Assembly (NCBI RefSeq): GCF_000938305.1 | Contig: NZ_JYMT01000023.1 | Span: 1 to 61,539 of the forward strand | Source of the DNA: Bradyrhizobium sp. LTSP885 | Lineage (GTDB): Bacteria; Pseudomonadota; Alphaproteobacteria; Rhizobiales; Xanthobacteraceae | Direction: 5' to 3' | DNA: 61,539 nucleotides | Shown here: in pieces, positions 28,789-37,556 of the stretch | How the letters are laid out: every line of letters starts with the position of its first letter | Numbering within the stretch: position 1 is the first letter of the stretch | Notes under the pieces: model-generated | What the model saw: only the letters and a program-made list of their open reading frames with translations | Databases searched by the model: none | What the model was told of the DNA's origin: nothing | Made by a program: the position numbers and the translations under genes

Positions 28789-28813
28789 TGGAACGAAGCA
28801 ACATCCGGAAACC

Positions 28814-29356
28814 ATGGCGGATCAACTCTCGGCGCAGGATTGGCTTGACCAGGGCCTGAAGACGCTGGCGAAGAGCGGCTTCACGGCGCTGAAGGCGGAG
28901 CCGCTGGCCAAGGCGATGGGGGTGTCGCGCGGCAGCTTCTATTGGCACTTCGCCGATATCGGCGCATTCCACGCCGCGATCCTCAAGCGCTGGCGCGACG
29001 TCGCCGCCGAGCAGATCATCGCCGGCATCGAGGCGGCCAAAGGCGAAGACCCGGTCGCCGTGCTGCTGCGCCTGACCTTCGGCAGCAGGCTTGTGCTGGA
29101 GAAAGCCGTGCGCAGCTGGGCCGCGCACGATCCCGCGCCCCGCGCCGCCGTTCAGGCCATCGACCGCCGCCGGCTGGACTATGTCGAAAGCCTGCTGAGA
29201 AGGGCCGGCCTGCCGGACGCCGTCGCGCGCGACCGCACCCAAATCGTCTATTGGACGTTTCTCGGCTTCGCATTGTCCGACCAAATGCTGTCGCAGGACA
29301 GGCAGCAGGCCGTGGTCGCCGAACTGCTGCGGATGGTAACACAGCCGCCGTCATGA
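28814..29356 (+). CDS. TetR/AcrR-family transcriptional regulator
   Basis: A 180-residue regulator. The N-terminal helix-turn-helix reads SGFTALKAEPLAKAMGVSRGSFYWHFADI (positions about 21-49, split here only for description), where GVSRGSFYWHF is the recognition helix. The C-terminal helical domain would bind a ligand. It is divergent from the membrane protein/PaaI unit, with two palindromic operators between, so it most likely represses both directions. Start ATG 28814 is the in-frame Met nearest the HTH with normal family spacing. Confidence 0.92.
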   Translation: MADQLSAQDWLDQGLKTLAKSGFTALKAEPLAKAMGVSRGSFYWHFADIGAFHAAILKRWRDVAAEQIIAGIEAAKGEDPVAVLLRLTFGSRLVLEKAVRSWAAHDPAPRAAVQAIDRRRLDYVESLLRRAGLPDAVARDRTQIVYWTFLGFALSDQMLSQDRQQAVVAELLRMVTQPPS

Positions 29357-29402
29357 CACCCCGCGTCGGGATGTGCTACACGACCGCCAGCCGGAGACCG
29401 CA

Positions 29403-29600
29403 ATGAATTCCACGCCCGACCATCTCGAAAGCACCGCCGACCCGAAGCTCCTGGAGATCCTGGTGTGCCCGATCACCAAGGGGCCACTGGAATTCGACGC
29501 GGCGAAGCAGGAGCTGATCTCGCGTTCGGCCAAGCTCGCCTATCCGATCCGCGACGGCATCCCGATCATGCTGCCGGAAGAGGCGCGAAAGATCGATTGA
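29403..29600 (+). CDS. Trm112-family protein
   Basis: A 65-residue zinc-ribbon-like protein. LLEILVCPITKGPLEF and the C-terminal YPIRDGIPIMLPEEAR define the family. Bacterial members keep only part of the zinc ligands (here one Cys). Eukaryotic Trm112 activates methyltransferases; the bacterial role is uncertain. Its TGA stop overlaps the proposed TTG start of the next gene, implying translational coupling. Confidence 0.88.
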   Translation: MNSTPDHLESTADPKLLEILVCPITKGPLEFDAAKQELISRSAKLAYPIRDGIPIMLPEEARKID

Positions 29601-30514
29601 CGCGGGCAATCGTCACATTGCTGCTGCTGCTCGTCTCGCTGGCGGGCGCGGCGGCTGACGAGAGCAAGATCCGGGTCGGGCCCATCGATGCGGTGCTGAC
29701 CGTCCCATCCGACGTTGCAAGGCCGCCAGTGGCGCTTTTGATCGCCGGCTCCGGCTCGACCGACCATGACGGCAACGGGCCGCAGCTCAAGCCGGCGACG
29801 CTGAAGAAACTCTCCGAGCAACTGGTCGCACGAGGCATCGCGACACTGCGTTACGACAAGCGCGGCGCCGGCGGCTGGAAGAAGGAGTTCGGCCGACCCG
29901 AGGATTTTCGCTTCAAGGACTTTGTCGGCGATGCCGCAGCGCTGATCGATGATCTGCGCGGCAGCGGCAAATTCTCAAGAGTAGCTGTTATCGGGCACAG
30001 CGAGGGCGGCCTGGTCGCGATCCTCGCCGCGCAACGCGTGCCGGTCGACCGGCTGGTGCTGCTCGCGACCGCGGCGCGCAAGCAGGGCGCCCTCCTGAAG
30101 GCGCAACTCGAAAAGCAGCTGCCGCCGGACAAATTCGCGCCGATCGCCAAGGCCATCGATGACATTATGGCCGGGCAAGTCGTCGATCCGCCACCGGCGG
30201 GGTTTGCGATCGCGCCTGCGATGCAGCCCGGCATCGCATCTGCCTTTACCGAGGATCCGATCGATCCCATGAAGAAGATCACGAGTCCGACGCTGATCAT
30301 CGCAGGCGGCCGCGACCATCAACTGGCGCGGCTCGACTTCCTCGCGCTCGCCTCCGCAGACTTCGCCGCCAAATCGCTGTGGCTGCCCGATATGAACCAC
30401 GTGCTGGTCGACGTGTCAGACGAGGCGGATGATGTGGCGAGCTACAATCAGCCCGAGCGGCCGCTCGACCCTGACATGATCGACGCGGTGGCGAGTTTTA
30501 TCTCAGCTCCGTAG
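29597..30514 (+). CDS. Exported alpha/beta-hydrolase
   Basis: A protein of about 305 residues. Residues 1-21 form a signal peptide (VTLLLLLVSLAGAAA). The alpha/beta-hydrolase core has the oxyanion segment GSGSTDHDGNG, the nucleophile elbow GHSEGG (Ser), and the late motif DMNHVLVD with the catalytic His. The start is TTG 29597 sharing TTGA with the Trm112 stop; no ATG precedes the signal peptide. The TAG stop lies inside the left arm of a palindromic element. Likely an esterase or peptidase; substrate unknown. Confidence 0.85.
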   Translation: MTRAIVTLLLLLVSLAGAAADESKIRVGPIDAVLTVPSDVARPPVALLIAGSGSTDHDGNGPQLKPATLKKLSEQLVARGIATLRYDKRGAGGWKKEFGRPEDFRFKDFVGDAAALIDDLRGSGKFSRVAVIGHSEGGLVAILAAQRVPVDRLVLLATAARKQGALLKAQLEKQLPPDKFAPIAKAIDDIMAGQVVDPPPAGFAIAPAMQPGIASAFTEDPIDPMKKITSPTLIIAGGRDHQLARLDFLALASADFAAKSLWLPDMNHVLVDVSDEADDVASYNQPERPLDPDMIDAVASFISAP

Positions 30515-30598
30515 CCCGGACGGAGCGCAGCGCAATCCGGGGCAGGTCCATCCGAGGAGAAACTGGTCCCGGATTTCGCTTCGCTTCATCCGGGCTAC
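30511..30598. repeat. Palindromic element gtagcccgga...tccgggctac
   Basis: Outer arms gtagcccgga and tccgggctac, inner arms gcgcaatccggg and cccggatttcgc. It fills the gap between the convergent hydrolase and hydroxylase genes and contributes the hydrolase stop codon (TAG at 30512-30514). Confidence 0.85.
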
Positions 30599-30601
30599 GA
30601 A

Positions 30602-31822
30602 TTACAGCGCCTCGCCCTTCAACAGCCGCGGCACTTCGCCTGACAATCCCGCCGCCTGGCGGATGAACAGGCTCTTCAATGGCGGCGTGCGGTCGACGAG
30701 ACCCAAGCCAATGTCGCGCACGGTGCGCAGCAGCGTCGATTCGTTGGAGAACAGGAAGTTCAGCGAGTTGGTGGCAACGCCCATCGCCACCGTGTCGAAG
30801 CGCCGCCAGCGTTGATAGCGATCGAGCACGTCGGCCTGTCCGAGATCCATGCCGAGCCGCGCCGCGTCGACCACGACTTCGGCAAGCGCCGCGACGTCCT
30901 TGAGGCCCATATTGAGCCCCTGCCCCGCGATCGGATGGATCACATGCGCGGCGTCGCCGATCAGCGCCAGCCGCTCGGCGATAAAGGAGCGCGCGACGAA
31001 ATAGCCGAGCGGAAACGCGCGCGGTCTGTCGAGCGCCTTGATCTCGCCGAGATGCAAACCAAAACGCTGCTCGAGCTCGGCGTGGAATTCGTCGTCGCTC
31101 AACGCGGTGATGCGCGCGGCATCCTTGCGCGTTTCGGTCCACACCAGCGACGAACGATTGCCGGTCAGCGGCAGGATCGCGAACGGGCCTGCGGGCAGGA
31201 AATGCTCTTCGGCACGGCCGTGATGCTCGCGCTCATGCCCGACGGTAACGACGATGCCGGATTGATCGTAGTCCCAGCCATGGGTGGCGATGCCGGCGCG
31301 CTCGCGCAGCTTTGAGCGCGCGCCGTCCGCGGCCACCAACAGGCTCGCATCGATCACGCTGCCGTCGGCCAGCGTCACGCTGACGCCGTCGGCACGGGAT
31401 TCGAAGGTCGACACCGCGATGGCGCGTAGCTCGACGCCTTCGGCTTCAGCGCGCGCGGCCAGCGCATCGATCAGATAACGGTTCTCGACCATATGCGCGA
31501 AGGGCTCGCCGGGCTGGACGTCGCCGGCAAAAGTCAGGAACACCGGACGGGTCGCGTCTTCCAGCCGGGAATCAGTGACCACCATGTCCGATATCGGCTG
31601 CGCGGTCGGCGCGACCTGGCCCCAGACGCCGAGCGTCTCGAACAGCCGCCGGCAGGCCGCCACAATTGCGGTCGCGCGCGGATCGCGGCTCGGCCGCTGG
31701 CTGAGCGCCGGATCGGCCACGATCACGGGAACATCTGGCCCGAGCCCCTGGCGCAGCGCCAGCGCCAGCGCTAGCCCAGCGAAAGCGCCCCCGCAGATCA
31801 CAATGCTTCGCTGTACCGGCAT
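30602..31822 (-). CDS. UbiH/COQ6-family FAD-dependent hydroxylase
   Basis: A 406-residue flavoprotein monooxygenase of the ubiquinone-hydroxylase family. The FAD ADP-binding motif is near the N-terminus (ICGGAFAGLALAL), DGARSKLRERAG is the middle DG motif, and GDAAHVIHPIAGQGLNMGLKD binds the FAD ribityl. It is expected to hydroxylate the ubiquinone ring. Which carbon cannot be told from sequence, since alphaproteobacterial members (UbiH, UbiL and others) vary. It is divergent from tesB. Confidence 0.92.
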   Translation of the reverse strand: MPVQRSIVICGGAFAGLALALALRQGLGPDVPVIVADPALSQRPSRDPRATAIVAACRRLFETLGVWGQVAPTAQPISDMVVTDSRLEDATRPVFLTFAGDVQPGEPFAHMVENRYLIDALAARAEAEGVELRAIAVSTFESRADGVSVTLADGSVIDASLLVAADGARSKLRERAGIATHGWDYDQSGIVVTVGHEREHHGRAEEHFLPAGPFAILPLTGNRSSLVWTETRKDAARITALSDDEFHAELEQRFGLHLGEIKALDRPRAFPLGYFVARSFIAERLALIGDAAHVIHPIAGQGLNMGLKDVAALAEVVVDAARLGMDLGQADVLDRYQRWRRFDTVAMGVATNSLNFLFSNESTLLRTVRDIGLGLVDRTPPLKSLFIRQAAGLSGEVPRLLKGEAL

Positions 31823-31910
31823 GCCCTTCCTTTACGCGCTTGGCGCACTCAGACTGTGCTTGCTACCTGATAATAGCTGGGCGAAACAGGGCTTAGATAC
31901 AAGGTGGAGA

Positions 31911-31994
31911 CCGTCATTCCGGGGCACGCGCAAGTGTGAACCTGGAATCTCGAGATTCCGGGTTCGATGCTGACGCATCGCCCCGGAATGACGG
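31911..31994. repeat. cattccgggg palindromic element, copy 2
   Basis: ccgtcattccggggcacgcg at the left and gcatcgccccggaatgacgg at the right, with an inner pair ggaatctcgagattcc. It ends 24 bp before the tesB start, in the divergent promoter region of the ubiH-like gene and tesB. Confidence 0.87.
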
Positions 31995-32018
31995 GTAAAA
32001 TCGAAGCGAAAGCGATCC

Positions 32019-32879
32019 ATGTCCAAAAGCCTGATCGACTTGCTGTCCATCCTCGATCTCGAGCAGCTCGAGGTGAATTTGTTCCGCGGCAACAGCCCGA
32101 AGACGGGGTGGCAGCGCGTGTTCGGCGGGCAGGTGATCGGACAGGCGATGGTGGCGGCATGCCGCACCGTCGAGGGCCGGCTGCCGCATTCGCTGCATTG
32201 CTATTTCATCCTGCCCGGCGATCCGCAGATCCCGATCATCTACCAGGTCGAGCGGCTGCGCGACGGCAAGAGCTATTCGACCCGCCGGGTCACCGCGATC
32301 CAGCACGGCAACGCGATCTTCTCCATCATGGTCTCGTTCCATGCCGAGGAAGAGAGCAACTTCAATCATCAGGAGACGATGCCCGACGTGCCGCCGCCGG
32401 AGAAGCTGACCGCGGAGGAAGTCGCCAAGCAACCGATGTTCAAGGAGATGCCCGACTTCATCCGCCGCTACTACGAATCCGACCGGCCGATCGAGCTGCG
32501 TCCGGTCGAGCTCGGTCGCTATTTTGGCCAGAAGATCGACGACGGCCGCATCCATGTCTGGATCCGCACCGCGGCAAAACTGCCCGACGATCCGGCGCTA
32601 CATATGTGCGCTTTGGCCTATGCGTCGGACTTTTCGCTGCTCGATGCCGTGATGGCGCGCTACGGCCGCACACTGTTCGACAAGCGCATGATGCCGGCGA
32701 GCCTCGATCACGCGATGTGGTTTCACCGCCCGTTCCGCGCCGACGAATGGCTGCTCTACGCGCAGGATTCGCCGAGCGCGCAAGGCGGCCGCGGCCTGAC
32801 CCGCGGTCTCATTTTCAAGCCCGACGGCACGCTGGTGGCGTCGGTGGCGCAGGAAGGCTCGGTGCGCGAGCGGCGGTAG
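32019..32879 (+). CDS. tesB: Acyl-CoA thioesterase II
   Basis: A 286-residue double-hotdog enzyme that hydrolyses medium- and long-chain acyl-CoAs. The characteristic FRGNSPKTGWQRVFGGQVIG opening is at residues 25-44 (two blocks, FRGNSP and QRVFGGQV). SLDHAMWFHRPFRADEW contains the catalytic Asp region, and the C-terminal SVAQEGSVRERR holds the conserved Gln. The gene overlaps no neighbour; the GYF-domain gene converges on it with 3 nt between the stops. Confidence 0.95.
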   Translation: MSKSLIDLLSILDLEQLEVNLFRGNSPKTGWQRVFGGQVIGQAMVAACRTVEGRLPHSLHCYFILPGDPQIPIIYQVERLRDGKSYSTRRVTAIQHGNAIFSIMVSFHAEEESNFNHQETMPDVPPPEKLTAEEVAKQPMFKEMPDFIRRYYESDRPIELRPVELGRYFGQKIDDGRIHVWIRTAAKLPDDPALHMCALAYASDFSLLDAVMARYGRTLFDKRMMPASLDHAMWFHRPFRADEWLLYAQDSPSAQGGRGLTRGLIFKPDGTLVASVAQEGSVRERR

Positions 32880-32882
32880 CGC

Positions 32883-33776
32883 CTACACGTCTTGCTGCGA
32901 ACCGCGCTCGACGAGAACCGTCTGCGACGCGATCCACTGCATCAGCCAGCGGTACACCCACGGAATCGGGATGATGAAGGAGAAGCCGATGATGGCCACG
33001 ATCCCGCGCCAAAGAAATTCCAGTCCGGTGCCGTTGAAGATCACTTCGTGGCGCGTACCCTCGATATTCCGGCAGAACCACCGGGTCCAGGCCGCGTAAA
33101 CCCAGGCTGGCCCGATGATCGTGATGGCGGAAACGATCGTCAGAACGAACCATCCGAGATAGGCCCAGAACGAACCGGAGAAGCTCAGTCCCAGGGACTG
33201 CCCGTTTGATGCTAGGCTCCCGACGAACCATTTGAAGAAGAGCCAATAGAGCGCGACCTCAACCAGCAGCACCAGAATGTTGAGTGACTGATACCCGCTC
33301 ATGGACGCGGCGATCACAACCACGACGCCGCCGAAAAACCAGGGAACGATCGTCATCGCCGTGCCCTCGAAGCTGAGGTTCGGGCGTCCCGGCACGTGGA
33401 TGTGCGGGATAAGCCATTTGAGGTACCAGACGATCATCCACGGAGCCGGGACGATGAAGCAGCTCGCGATCGAGCACACGATGCTGCGCCAGGTAAAATC
33501 CCAGATGCCGAAATCGACCGACAGCGGCCCGCCGCTATAGCTTCCGGACGCCACCACCTGGGGCGGACCGCCGGCCTGCGGAAATGCCGGAGGCGCGCCG
33601 GCGCCGGGGACGAGACCGGGAATTTCGGCCGCCTTCTGCCAGCCGGACATGCCCTCGGTCCACACCAGCGTATCGGCCCGCACCGTCCCCCGGGCGATCA
33701 GGTCGCGGAGCTGAGCCTCGGGCAAGGGGCCTTTCTGCTGGCCTTCGGATGCATAAAACCAGTTTCGGTTGGACAT
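32883..33776 (-). CDS. GYF_2 (DUF4339)-domain membrane protein
   Basis: A 297-residue protein. The N-terminal 55 residues hold a GYF_2 domain (NWFYASEGQQKGPL...WTEGMSGWQKAAE), a Pro-rich peptide-binding module. A Pro/Gly-rich linker and about five membrane segments with repeated WRSIV/WRGIVA units follow; the membrane part resembles DUF898-type proteins. Start ATG 33776 follows CGAGGAAAC. Function is unknown; it may be a membrane adaptor. Confidence 0.82.
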   Translation of the reverse strand: MSNRNWFYASEGQQKGPLPEAQLRDLIARGTVRADTLVWTEGMSGWQKAAEIPGLVPGAGAPPAFPQAGGPPQVVASGSYSGGPLSVDFGIWDFTWRSIVCSIASCFIVPAPWMIVWYLKWLIPHIHVPGRPNLSFEGTAMTIVPWFFGGVVVVIAASMSGYQSLNILVLLVEVALYWLFFKWFVGSLASNGQSLGLSFSGSFWAYLGWFVLTIVSAITIIGPAWVYAAWTRWFCRNIEGTRHEVIFNGTGLEFLWRGIVAIIGFSFIIPIPWVYRWLMQWIASQTVLVERGSQQDV

Positions 33777-34046
33777 TTTGTTTCCTCGGAGCGCGCGCAG
33801 CCTAGGCGAAACGAGCCAGCGGGACCGCTGGCCGGGCGGGAAAACCGCATTCTGGCCGACGGTTCTCATCCCGTACAGTGAGGGAGTTCACCCGCGGCCC
33901 ACGTTTTCCCCTTCAGTCTGCAACTTTTTTGTGCCATTTGCCCAGAAAGATGCCAGAGTTAGCAGGCGCAAAAAGCGCCCTGGGAATGGCAATTCGCCAC
34001 TCCGAGGGGGCCGGTGCGGAAACCTTGAGAGAATAAAGGCCTGACC

Positions 34047-34385
34047 ATGAAACTCGTCGTCGCGATCATCAAACCGTTCAAGTTGGATGAGGTGCGCCAG
34101 GCGCTGACCGGGATCGGCGTCCACGGCATGACGGTGACCGAGGTCAAGGGCTATGGCCGCCAGAAGGGCCACACCGAGATCTACCGCGGCGCCGAATATG
34201 TCGTGAACTTCCTGCCCAAGCTGCGCATCGAGATCGCGGTCGATAGCGACCTCGCCGAGAAGGCGGTCAGCGTCATCACCCAGAGCGCGCGCACCGGCCA
34301 GATCGGCGACGGCAAGATCTTCGTGACGCCGATCGATCACGCCTTGCGCATCCGCACCGGCGAGACCGACCGCGACGCGCTCTAA
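34047..34385 (+). CDS. glnK: PII nitrogen regulatory protein, first copy
   Basis: A 112-residue PII trimer subunit that senses 2-oxoglutarate, ATP/ADP and nitrogen status. The T-loop GRQKGHTEIYRGAEY carries Tyr51 for uridylylation by GlnD; the B-loop TGQIGDGKIFV binds nucleotide. The downstream amtB 76 nt on marks it as a GlnK-type PII that plugs the ammonium channel. Start ATG 34047. No -24/-12 promoter is seen in its 270-bp upstream region, in contrast to the second copy. Confidence 0.95.
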   Translation: MKLVVAIIKPFKLDEVRQALTGIGVHGMTVTEVKGYGRQKGHTEIYRGAEYVVNFLPKLRIEIAVDSDLAEKAVSVITQSARTGQIGDGKIFVTPIDHALRIRTGETDRDAL

Positions 34386-34461
34386 GACCTTCCAATCTGA
34401 CATCGCCGCCGGCAACGACGCTGGCGCGCGCCACAAAACCACGACACGCCGGGGAATGATC

Positions 34462-35793
34462 ATGGGGGCACGGGCTCTTCGCGCAGCGCTATCGGCTGCG
34501 CCGATCAATGCTGCAATTTTGCTTGCGCTGGGCACGCCAGCTTTCGCCCAAGGCGCAAGCGTCAATCCGAGCGTCAATTCAACGATCAACCCCGCCGACA
34601 CCGCCTGGATGATCATCGCCACCGCATTGGTGTTGATGATGACGATTCCGGGTCTCGCACTGTTCTACTCCGGCATGGTGCGCAAGAAGAACGTGCTGGC
34701 GACGATGGCGCAGAGCCTCGCTGCGGTTGCGATCGTCTCGATCCTCTGGGTCACCTTCGGCTATTCGCTGAGCTTCGTCGGCGACGGTCCGTGGCTCGGT
34801 ACGCTCGACCGCTGGTTCCTCGCAGGGCTCACGATGGACAGCGTCAATCCGGCGGCGAAGACCATCCCCGAAGCGCTGTTCATGCTGTACCAGATGACGT
34901 TCGCGATCATCACGGTGGCGCTGGTGGCAGGCTCGGTGGCCGACCGGATGCGGTTTTCCGCCTATCTGTTGTTCTCGATCGGCTGGTTCGTTTTCGCCTA
35001 CGTGCCGCTGGCGCATTGGGTGTGGGGCGGCGGCTTCCTCGCCGCGATGGGCGTGCTGGATTTCGCCGGCGGCCTCGTCGTGCATCTCTCCGCCGGCGTC
35101 AGCGGCCTGGTCGCTGCGAAAGTGATGGGCCGCCGCCACGGCTATGGCAGCGATAATTTGTCGCCGTTCGATCTGTCGCTTGCGGTGGTCGGCACCGGCC
35201 TGCTCTGGGTCGGCTGGTTCGGCTTCAACGGCGGATCGGCGCTGGCGGCCAATTCGCATGCGGTGATGGCGATCATCGCCACCCATCTTGCGGCCTGCGC
35301 AGGTGCGCTGACCTGGGGCGCGCTCGAATGGGCGAAGCGGCGCAAGCCGTCGGTGCTCGGCATGATCTCGGGCGCGGTCGCAGGCCTCGGCACCATCACG
35401 CCGGCGTCCGGCTTCGTTGCGCCCTGGCACGGCATCGTCATCGGGATCATTGCCGGGCTCGTCTGCTACTGGGCCTGCACCTGGCTGAAGCATCGTTTCA
35501 ATTACGACGACTCGCTCGACGTGTTCGGGGTGCACGGCATCGGCGGCATGACCGGCACGTTGCTGGTGGGCATCTTCGCCACGTCGGCGATCGGCGGCAC
35601 TGCCGGTCTCCTGGAGGGCCGTCCGCAGCAGCTCCTGATCCAGCTCTATGGCGTGGCCGTCACCTTCGTGTGGTGCGGCGGCGTCACCTATGTGCTGCTC
35701 AAGCTGGTCAGCGTCTTCGTGCCGCTGCGCGTCTCGCTGCAGCAGGAGCTGGAAGGCCTCGACATTTCCCAGCACGGCGAGGCGCTGCAGTAA
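34462..35793 (+). CDS. amtB: Ammonium transporter, first copy
   Basis: A 443-residue channel with a cleaved signal peptide (ends TPAFAQG) and 11 TM helices. It has the conserved LALFYSGMVRKKN, the Asp of LDFAGG with the first pore His in GLVVHLSAG, and the second pore His in GVHGIGGMTG. ATG 34462 is used because GGGGA lies 6 nt upstream; ATG 34456 touches it. It forms an operon with glnK. The periplasmic loop is short here, unlike in copy 2. Confidence 0.94.
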   Translation: MGARALRAALSAAPINAAILLALGTPAFAQGASVNPSVNSTINPADTAWMIIATALVLMMTIPGLALFYSGMVRKKNVLATMAQSLAAVAIVSILWVTFGYSLSFVGDGPWLGTLDRWFLAGLTMDSVNPAAKTIPEALFMLYQMTFAIITVALVAGSVADRMRFSAYLLFSIGWFVFAYVPLAHWVWGGGFLAAMGVLDFAGGLVVHLSAGVSGLVAAKVMGRRHGYGSDNLSPFDLSLAVVGTGLLWVGWFGFNGGSALAANSHAVMAIIATHLAACAGALTWGALEWAKRRKPSVLGMISGAVAGLGTITPASGFVAPWHGIVIGIIAGLVCYWACTWLKHRFNYDDSLDVFGVHGIGGMTGTLLVGIFATSAIGGTAGLLEGRPQQLLIQLYGVAVTFVWCGGVTYVLLKLVSVFVPLRVSLQQELEGLDISQHGEALQ

Positions 35794-35887
35794 CCTGAAA
35801 CCGAATTGCGGACGCAAGGTCAGCCGTTTCCGGTCGCGTCAGACGGAGATCACGAGGCGAGGGCGCTTGACACCAAGCGTCACATTG

Positions 35888-35902
35888 CCTAGCAATGCTA
35901 GG
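35888..35902. promoter_or_regulatory. PadR-type operator palindrome at gene start
   Basis: CCTAGCAATGCTAGG has two 6-bp arms (CCTAGC/GCTAGG) around AAT. It covers the first candidate start codon of the padR gene (ATG 35895), so binding would directly block initiation. Confidence 0.6.
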
Positions 35903-35903
35903 T

Positions 35904-36242
35904 ATGGAAGGCGAAACACTCAAAGGGCATCTCGATATGATCGTGCTCGCCGCTGTCGAGGCGGCTCCGGCACATGGTTATGCCATCATCGATGAAATCC
36001 GCCGCCGGAGCGGTGGAGCCTTCGATCTACCGGAAGGCACGGTCTATCCGGTACTGCATCGCCTTGAGGCATCGCAGCTGCTGTCCAGTCATTGGGAAAA
36101 GTCTCCGATCGGCCGCCGCCGCCGGGTCTACGCGCTGACCAAGCGCGGCAAGGCATCAATGGTCGAGCGCAGGACTTCATGGGTCCAATTCTCAAGCGCC
36201 GTTAATGGTCTTCTTGCGGAGCCAAGGCCGTGTCGCACCTGA
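35904..36242 (+). CDS. PadR-family transcriptional regulator
   Basis: A 112-residue winged-helix regulator. HGYAIIDEIRRRSGG is the recognition region and LPEGTVYPVLHRLE the wing-proximal helix typical of PadR. The start could be ATG 35904 (MEGETLKG, AGG just upstream) or 35895, which lies within a palindromic operator. It overlaps the membrane protein gene by 13 nt, a common PadR-plus-membrane-partner arrangement. It is probably self-repressing. The effector is unknown. Confidence 0.9.
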   Translation: MEGETLKGHLDMIVLAAVEAAPAHGYAIIDEIRRRSGGAFDLPEGTVYPVLHRLEASQLLSSHWEKSPIGRRRRVYALTKRGKASMVERRTSWVQFSSAVNGLLAEPRPCRT

Positions 36243-36925
36243 TCGCCAAATATCTTGAGTCGCTCGCGTGTGAACTGTCTTTTGATCGGTCATTGTCGCG
36301 CCGGGTGTGTGAAGAGGTCGAGGATCACCTTCGCCAATCCGCAGAACGCCACCCTGCCGGCAACATCATGGAGGCGGAACGCAAAGCAATTGAGCTGTTC
36401 GGCCCGGCAAAGACCATTGCCGCGCAATTTGCGGCTACATCGCTCTTAAAGCGGTCTCGATCTGTCGGACCAATCGTCCTTCTGATCGTGCTCGGCGTAT
36501 TCGCCGCCATGAAGGCACGCGTTGCGTGGTATGCGGCCACGGGCTGGACCGCGAGCGAGCCTGCAAGATTCCAGGATATCGGCGTCATCGCCTACGCATT
36601 CGACCGGTATGCGTTCTATCTGGCATTGATTGCCGGGCTGTGCGCATGGGTTTACGCCTCCCGCATGCCGTCGGGCGCGCTCGACAAAACCCGGCTACAG
36701 CGATCGTTCATGCTGTCGGCCGCCGCGGGAGCGGCGCTGATAGGTTCAGTGCTGGCCGACATCGTCCTGACCGCTCTTCGGCTTTCCGGGGTTGGGTGGT
36801 CCACCTCTCACTTGATACCGATCGCGTCAGTCGGGATCGAGGTTGCGCTTGTCGTGGTGCTCGTCGCCAGCGTTCATGCGGTGACGTCTCTTGTCGCAAC
36901 AGCAACCCTGCGATTTGACCTCTAA
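36230..36925 (+). CDS. PadR-associated membrane protein
   Basis: A 231-residue protein starting with GTG inside the end of padR, implying translational coupling. The first 80 residues are an amphipathic, soluble module (YLESLACELSFDRSL...EVEDHLRQ) resembling the HAAS-type prefix domain found next to PadR regulators; five membrane segments follow. The substrate or partner is unknown. Base composition is lower in GC than in adjacent housekeeping genes, which suggests acquisition. Confidence 0.72.
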   Translation: MSHLIAKYLESLACELSFDRSLSRRVCEEVEDHLRQSAERHPAGNIMEAERKAIELFGPAKTIAAQFAATSLLKRSRSVGPIVLLIVLGVFAAMKARVAWYAATGWTASEPARFQDIGVIAYAFDRYAFYLALIAGLCAWVYASRMPSGALDKTRLQRSFMLSAAAGAALIGSVLADIVLTALRLSGVGWSTSHLIPIASVGIEVALVVVLVASVHAVTSLVATATLRFDL

Positions 36926-36951
36926 CTCTCGGCTCCCGGAGACCTCCTGAC

Positions 36952-37446
36952 ATGACCGATCGCCGCATTTTTCTCGCTCTCGCCACGGCCGGTGCTGCTG
37001 CTGCGATCGCCCCACACGCGATGGTGCGGGCTGCATCGTCGGCTGATGCAAACGCCGCGAATTCCGCACTGCTTGATCGCTATGCGGCCGCCATAAATGC
37101 GCACGACACAACTGTATTCCCGACAATTTTCACCGAAGACTATATCCAGCACTCAGGCCGCAGCCCATCCGGGCTGCCAGCTCAGGTCGAAAACTTTCAT
37201 CGCATTCAGGAAACATGGCCCGATATTCAAATGCACGTCGAGGATCGTATCATCGATGGCGCTAAGGTCGTCGCGCGCTGCACCTACACGGCAACGCACG
37301 ACCACGTCGTTCGAGGATTTGCCGGCACCGGCAAGAGGATCTCGTTTGCGACCGTTGACATCTGGCGCGTTGAGAGCGGCAAGTTCGCAGAGCATTGGGA
37401 CCTGATCGATACCGTCGGACTGGAAAAACAACTGTCCGGCAAATGA
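36952..37446 (+). CDS. SnoaL-like / ester cyclase protein, Tat-type signal
   Basis: A 164-residue protein. The N-terminus DRRIFLALATAGAAAA has a twin-Arg followed by a hydrophobic stretch, which suggests Tat export. The mature part is a SnoaL-type alpha+beta barrel (LLDRYAAAINAHDTTVF, and FATVDIWRVESGKFAEHWD), a fold used by ester cyclases and polyketide cyclases; enzymatic function here is unknown. It is 26 nt after the membrane protein gene and probably in the same unit as padR. Confidence 0.82.
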   Translation: MTDRRIFLALATAGAAAAIAPHAMVRAASSADANAANSALLDRYAAAINAHDTTVFPTIFTEDYIQHSGRSPSGLPAQVENFHRIQETWPDIQMHVEDRIIDGAKVVARCTYTATHDHVVRGFAGTGKRISFATVDIWRVESGKFAEHWDLIDTVGLEKQLSGK

Positions 37447-37556
37447 CCAGAAACTCCACGCGATAAGACGTCAGTCGTCGCTGTCAGCCGATCGCAGTAG
37501 AGCCGGCGAGCCTCCCGGTCGCTGCGGGCTTGATGTCGCTGCGGACTTGCGCGTCA

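Noticed and set aside
33919..33936. Sigma-54-like element (minus strand) near the first glnK
   Set aside because: TGGCAC and TTGCA are present, but the spacing is 2 bp too long and the direction is away from glnK.
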